From Oscillospiraceae bacterium (GTDB lineage: Bacteria; Bacillota; Clostridia; Saccharofermentanales; Saccharofermentanaceae), in NCBI GenBank assembly GCA_902802325.1, contig CADCLV010000008.1, forward strand, positions 23,964 to 87,963: a stretch of DNA of 64,000 bases, written 5' to 3'. Below the pieces are notes generated by a model. The model worked only from the letters and a program-made list of their open reading frames with translations, was not told the origin of the DNA and ran no database searches. How positions within the stretch are numbered: the first letter of the stretch is position 1; each line of letters opens with the position of its first letter. Position numbers and translations under genes: made by a program. Positions 61,695 to 64,000 of the stretch are shown piece by piece.

Positions 61695-62633
61695 ATGAGC
61701 GTTCTCGGAAGGATACTTAAGGCAAACCGGGGATGGGTCACATTCGCTCTATTTATCTCTCTGCTGGCGAATGTTTCCCAGCTCGTCTATGCCCATTTTG
61801 TCGGGATCCTGGTCAATCGGATCATGGCGGGGAGCGGGATCATTTCTGAACTTGTTCTTCTGCTGCTTCTTCTGATCCTGACTTTAGCCAGTCTCAATTA
61901 TCTCGACCAGATGATTGGAAACTATACTGCCGAGAAAGCTTCCCACACGCTTCGTATGGGCTATATGCGTTTCCTTCTGGAAAGCCCTAAGGGTGCGACG
62001 ATGTCTGCTGACCAGGCCATGTCCACCGTGCAGGGGGAGCTGGCCCTCTCTTCAGACTTCTTCAGCAATTCTTTCTTCTTCAATATCAGTATGGTCATCA
62101 CCTGTATTCTGGTACTGATCTTTCTCTTTATCGAAAATGCACTTCTTTCCCTGGCGTTTCTGATCCCGACCCTTCTGATCCTGATCTATGTTGCTTTCTC
62201 GGGATCAAAACTTGCTAAGATCACGAAAGACACGCTTGCTGCCAAGCGCCGCATGAACCGCACTGCCTTCAGCGCAGTCACGAATCACCCGGTCATCTCG
62301 GTATTCGACGCAGGTGCTTTTCTAGAAGAAAAATACGATCAGGATATCAAAGCGTGGGAGAAAAGTTTCCGGAAGGATGAACAGTTTCACGCAGTGCTGA
62401 ATTCTATCTCCGGCCTTCTCTCCAAAGTGCCGCTACTCTGCCTTTTCCTTACCGGCGGATACATGGTCATCACCGGAACGATCACACTCGGCACATTCAT
62501 CGTATTTCTGAACCTTCAGAATAATGTCACCGGATTTCTCATGAACACCCCGACATTTCTTGCACATTTTCGGACGTTCACATCGAACCTGAAGCAGATC
62601 GATATCATCTTAGAAGGAGGACCTCATGCCTAA
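61695..62633 (+). CDS. ABC transporter, membrane-domain subunit
   Basis: 312 aa, consisting of an ABC exporter membrane domain with about six helices (near 15-35, 50-70, 125-145, 148-168, 240-258 and 265-285) and intracellular coupling helices (SHTLRMGYMRFLLE and AAKRRMNRTAFSAVTNH). No ATPase domain is fused; the following gene supplies it. GAGGAGG lies 8 bases before the ATG. It overlaps the ATPase gene by 8 bases. It resembles split MsbA/LmrA-type exporters of peptides or drugs. Confidence 0.9.
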   Translation: MSVLGRILKANRGWVTFALFISLLANVSQLVYAHFVGILVNRIMAGSGIISELVLLLLLLILTLASLNYLDQMIGNYTAEKASHTLRMGYMRFLLESPKGATMSADQAMSTVQGELALSSDFFSNSFFFNISMVITCILVLIFLFIENALLSLAFLIPTLLILIYVAFSGSKLAKITKDTLAAKRRMNRTAFSAVTNHPVISVFDAGAFLEEKYDQDIKAWEKSFRKDEQFHAVLNSISGLLSKVPLLCLFLTGGYMVITGTITLGTFIVFLNLQNNVTGFLMNTPTFLAHFRTFTSNLKQIDIILEGGPHA

Positions 62634-63297
62634 TTCCGATAAGAAGCAGATTCTAGCAGATATTTCCCACATTTCTTTTTCATACGATACCAAGCCTATC
62701 CTTCAGGATATTTCTCTTACGATTCAAAATGGCGAAAGAATCGGTATTGTAGGTGAAAGCGGATGCGGCAAAAGCACTCTTCTCAAGATCCTGGCGGGTC
62801 TTCTGCCGCCTTCTTCCGGTTCGGTAAACATTCTCGGAAAATCCGTTCCTTCGGATATTCGAAAGAATGTCTCGGTCGTCATGCAGTCGGCGATGCTTCT
62901 GCCCATGACGATCTTTGAAAATATCACGCTGGGACATGACTATAGCGAAGATTCAGTGCGAAAAGTACTGGAGCAGGTCAGTTTGCTTGAGTGGGCCGAT
63001 TCCCTGCCGGACGGGATCCACACCTATCTCGGTGACCGCGCAGATGAACTTTCCGGCGGACAGGCCCAGCGTCTGGCTATAGCACGGGCCATGTGCAAGG
63101 AAGCACCTCTTCTTCTCCTGGATGAACCCACGGCATCTCTGGATGCATCCACAGCCGCTTCTGTTATGGCTTCACTGGATGCTTGCACCGCGGACTCTTC
63201 CCGGATTCTGACCATCGTGCATGTCACGCATCAGGTCGAGTATCTGAAAGGCTACGATCGGATCCTTCGTATGGAAGGAGGAAAGCTTTATGTTTAG
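62626..63297 (+). CDS. ABC transporter ATP-binding subunit
   Basis: 223 aa, complete ABC ATPase: Walker A GESGCGKST, Q-loop VMQSAMLLP, signature LSGGQAQRLAIARAM, Walker B LLLLDEPTASLD and H-loop IVHVTHQVEYL. The sequence is closest in type to the ATPase modules of exporter half-transporters. AGGAGG precedes the start, which lies inside the end of the membrane-domain gene. It overlaps the third gene by 8 bases, so all three are one transcript. Confidence 0.95.
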   Translation: MPNSDKKQILADISHISFSYDTKPILQDISLTIQNGERIGIVGESGCGKSTLLKILAGLLPPSSGSVNILGKSVPSDIRKNVSVVMQSAMLLPMTIFENITLGHDYSEDSVRKVLEQVSLLEWADSLPDGIHTYLGDRADELSGGQAQRLAIARAMCKEAPLLLLDEPTASLDASTAASVMASLDACTADSSRILTIVHVTHQVEYLKGYDRILRMEGGKLYV

Positions 63298-64000
63298 GAG
63301 ACTGTGCCGCCTTCTTCGCGAACTCGGGGTCCTTCGTCTGTTCATCGTTTCCCTTCTTCTTCGCGCGCCCTTTGACTTTCTCAGCACCGTGCTTTCCGCA
63401 AATCTGATTTCCCGGTTTATCCGTCTGATGGAGCAGGGGCAGAGGGATTCCCTTCTTCCCACATTCTGGCTTTTCCTTCTTCTTTCGCTCCTTCTGTTCG
63501 TCTATAACATGACGATCTGGGCAACGATCTCCATGAAGCTGAATCTGCTTCTACTTTCTAGGCTTCGGAAAAAGCTCCTCTCCCATATAATTTCCTCGGA
63601 ATATGCCGATATCCAGTGCTTTTCGAGCGGCGAATGGATCAACCGGATGAACTACGACGTGGACCGCCTGCACGCTTATATGATGGGTCCGGTCACGTTC
63701 ATGCATCTATTCATCGCGCTGGTGAACCTGATCCTGTCGTCCATTATCCTGGCCTTCCTGAACCTTCCATTACTCGCCGTATCCATTGCGATCACGGTCC
63801 CCTTCATGCTTCTGAGCTGCATCGTCGTGGTCAGAAAGATCCCCCGGTTCAAGAAGCGCGCCCAAGAGAAGTTCGGCGAATACACCAACTGGGCGGAGCC
63901 GATCCTGAGAGCGCATCAAGTGATCTCGATCTTTGATGGAAAAGAACTTGTCATGAAGAAAGTCGAAGATACGAGCCTGAGTATGCTTCAGGAGAACATG
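63290..64000 (+). CDS. ABC exporter membrane domain, second subunit (3' end outside window)
   Basis: 237 codons are visible and the frame is open at the right edge. It begins MFRRLCRLLRELGVLRL and shows about four hydrophobic segments so far, with the exporter coupling segment KLLSHIISSEYADIQ. It is the partner of the first membrane subunit, so the pair could form a heterodimer; whether an ATPase domain is fused at the C-terminus cannot be seen. AAGGAGG lies 8 bases before the ATG. Confidence 0.88.
   Translation, partial: MFRRLCRLLRELGVLRLFIVSLLLRAPFDFLSTVLSANLISRFIRLMEQGQRDSLLPTFWLFLLLSLLLFVYNMTIWATISMKLNLLLLSRLRKKLLSHIISSEYADIQCFSSGEWINRMNYDVDRLHAYMMGPVTFMHLFIALVNLILSSIILAFLNLPLLAVSIAITVPFMLLSCIVVVRKIPRFKKRAQEKFGEYTNWAEPILRAHQVISIFDGKELVMKKVEDTSLSMLQENM

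Overview
The window looks like chromosome from an anaerobic, moderate-GC Clostridia-type Firmicute (Lachnospiraceae/Oscillospirales-like). The indications are an [FeFe]-hydrogenase-related redox/signalling operon with DRTGG and PHP proteins, cohesin and dockerin modules, a ClpE-type Clp ATPase, a ThrR-type ACT regulator in front of homoserine dehydrogenase, many GGAGG ribosome-binding sites, and a strong bias of genes to one strand (minus). I saw no phage, IS element or CRISPR array. No gap between genes exceeds about 200 bases.

Layout. 1-4.0 kb: prfB (cut by the window edge), a class I aminotransferase with an Lrp/AsnC regulator, and malic enzyme. 4.1-9.2 kb: a minus-strand operon of DRTGG protein, anti-sigma-like ATPase, H-cluster-domain Fe-S protein, second DRTGG protein, PHP phosphoesterase, GHKL ATPase, 2Fe-2S ferredoxin and a membrane protein; the catalytic hydrogenase subunits usually found next to such genes are absent. 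9.4-20.4 kb: a long glutamine synthetase, an unknown gene, ThrR-hom, rdgB, an rRNA methyltransferase, oligoendopeptidase F, argS and an isolated MraY-type transferase.

20.4-25.1 kb holds the most system-like block: kinase (with an N-terminal PIN-like domain), VWA protein, PP2C phosphatase and a coiled-coil protein. This is a TerY-P-like phosphosignalling set in which kinase and phosphatase both end in a membrane anchor. 25.1-36.9 kb: lysA, a membrane-embedded MutS-type ATPase, a sirtuin with a histone-H1-like tail, a PH-domain protein, a transglutaminase-like lipoprotein, a degenerate polysaccharide-deacetylase-like protein, and a topoisomerase IV-type pair. 37-43 kb: two tRNA clusters flank a surface block with an SH3 lipoprotein, a GNAT, a membrane-anchored cohesin-like protein and, just upstream of it, a secreted glucosaminidase carrying a dockerin. 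This suggests that a cell-wall hydrolase is docked on its own membrane receptor.

43-54.5 kb: argJ, clpE-uvrA, tRNA-Glu, a frameshifted membrane-anchored surface protein, citrate synthase and a MATE exporter. 54.6-64 kb is accessory: a low-molecular-weight phosphatase, a hipBA toxin-antitoxin pair with a clear promoter and operator, several GNAT acetyltransferases, an HD hydrolase, a flavodoxin-fold reductase, a PadR regulator with a polyferredoxin membrane protein, and a three-gene ABC exporter behind a MerR-type 19-bp-spacer promoter, running off the right edge.
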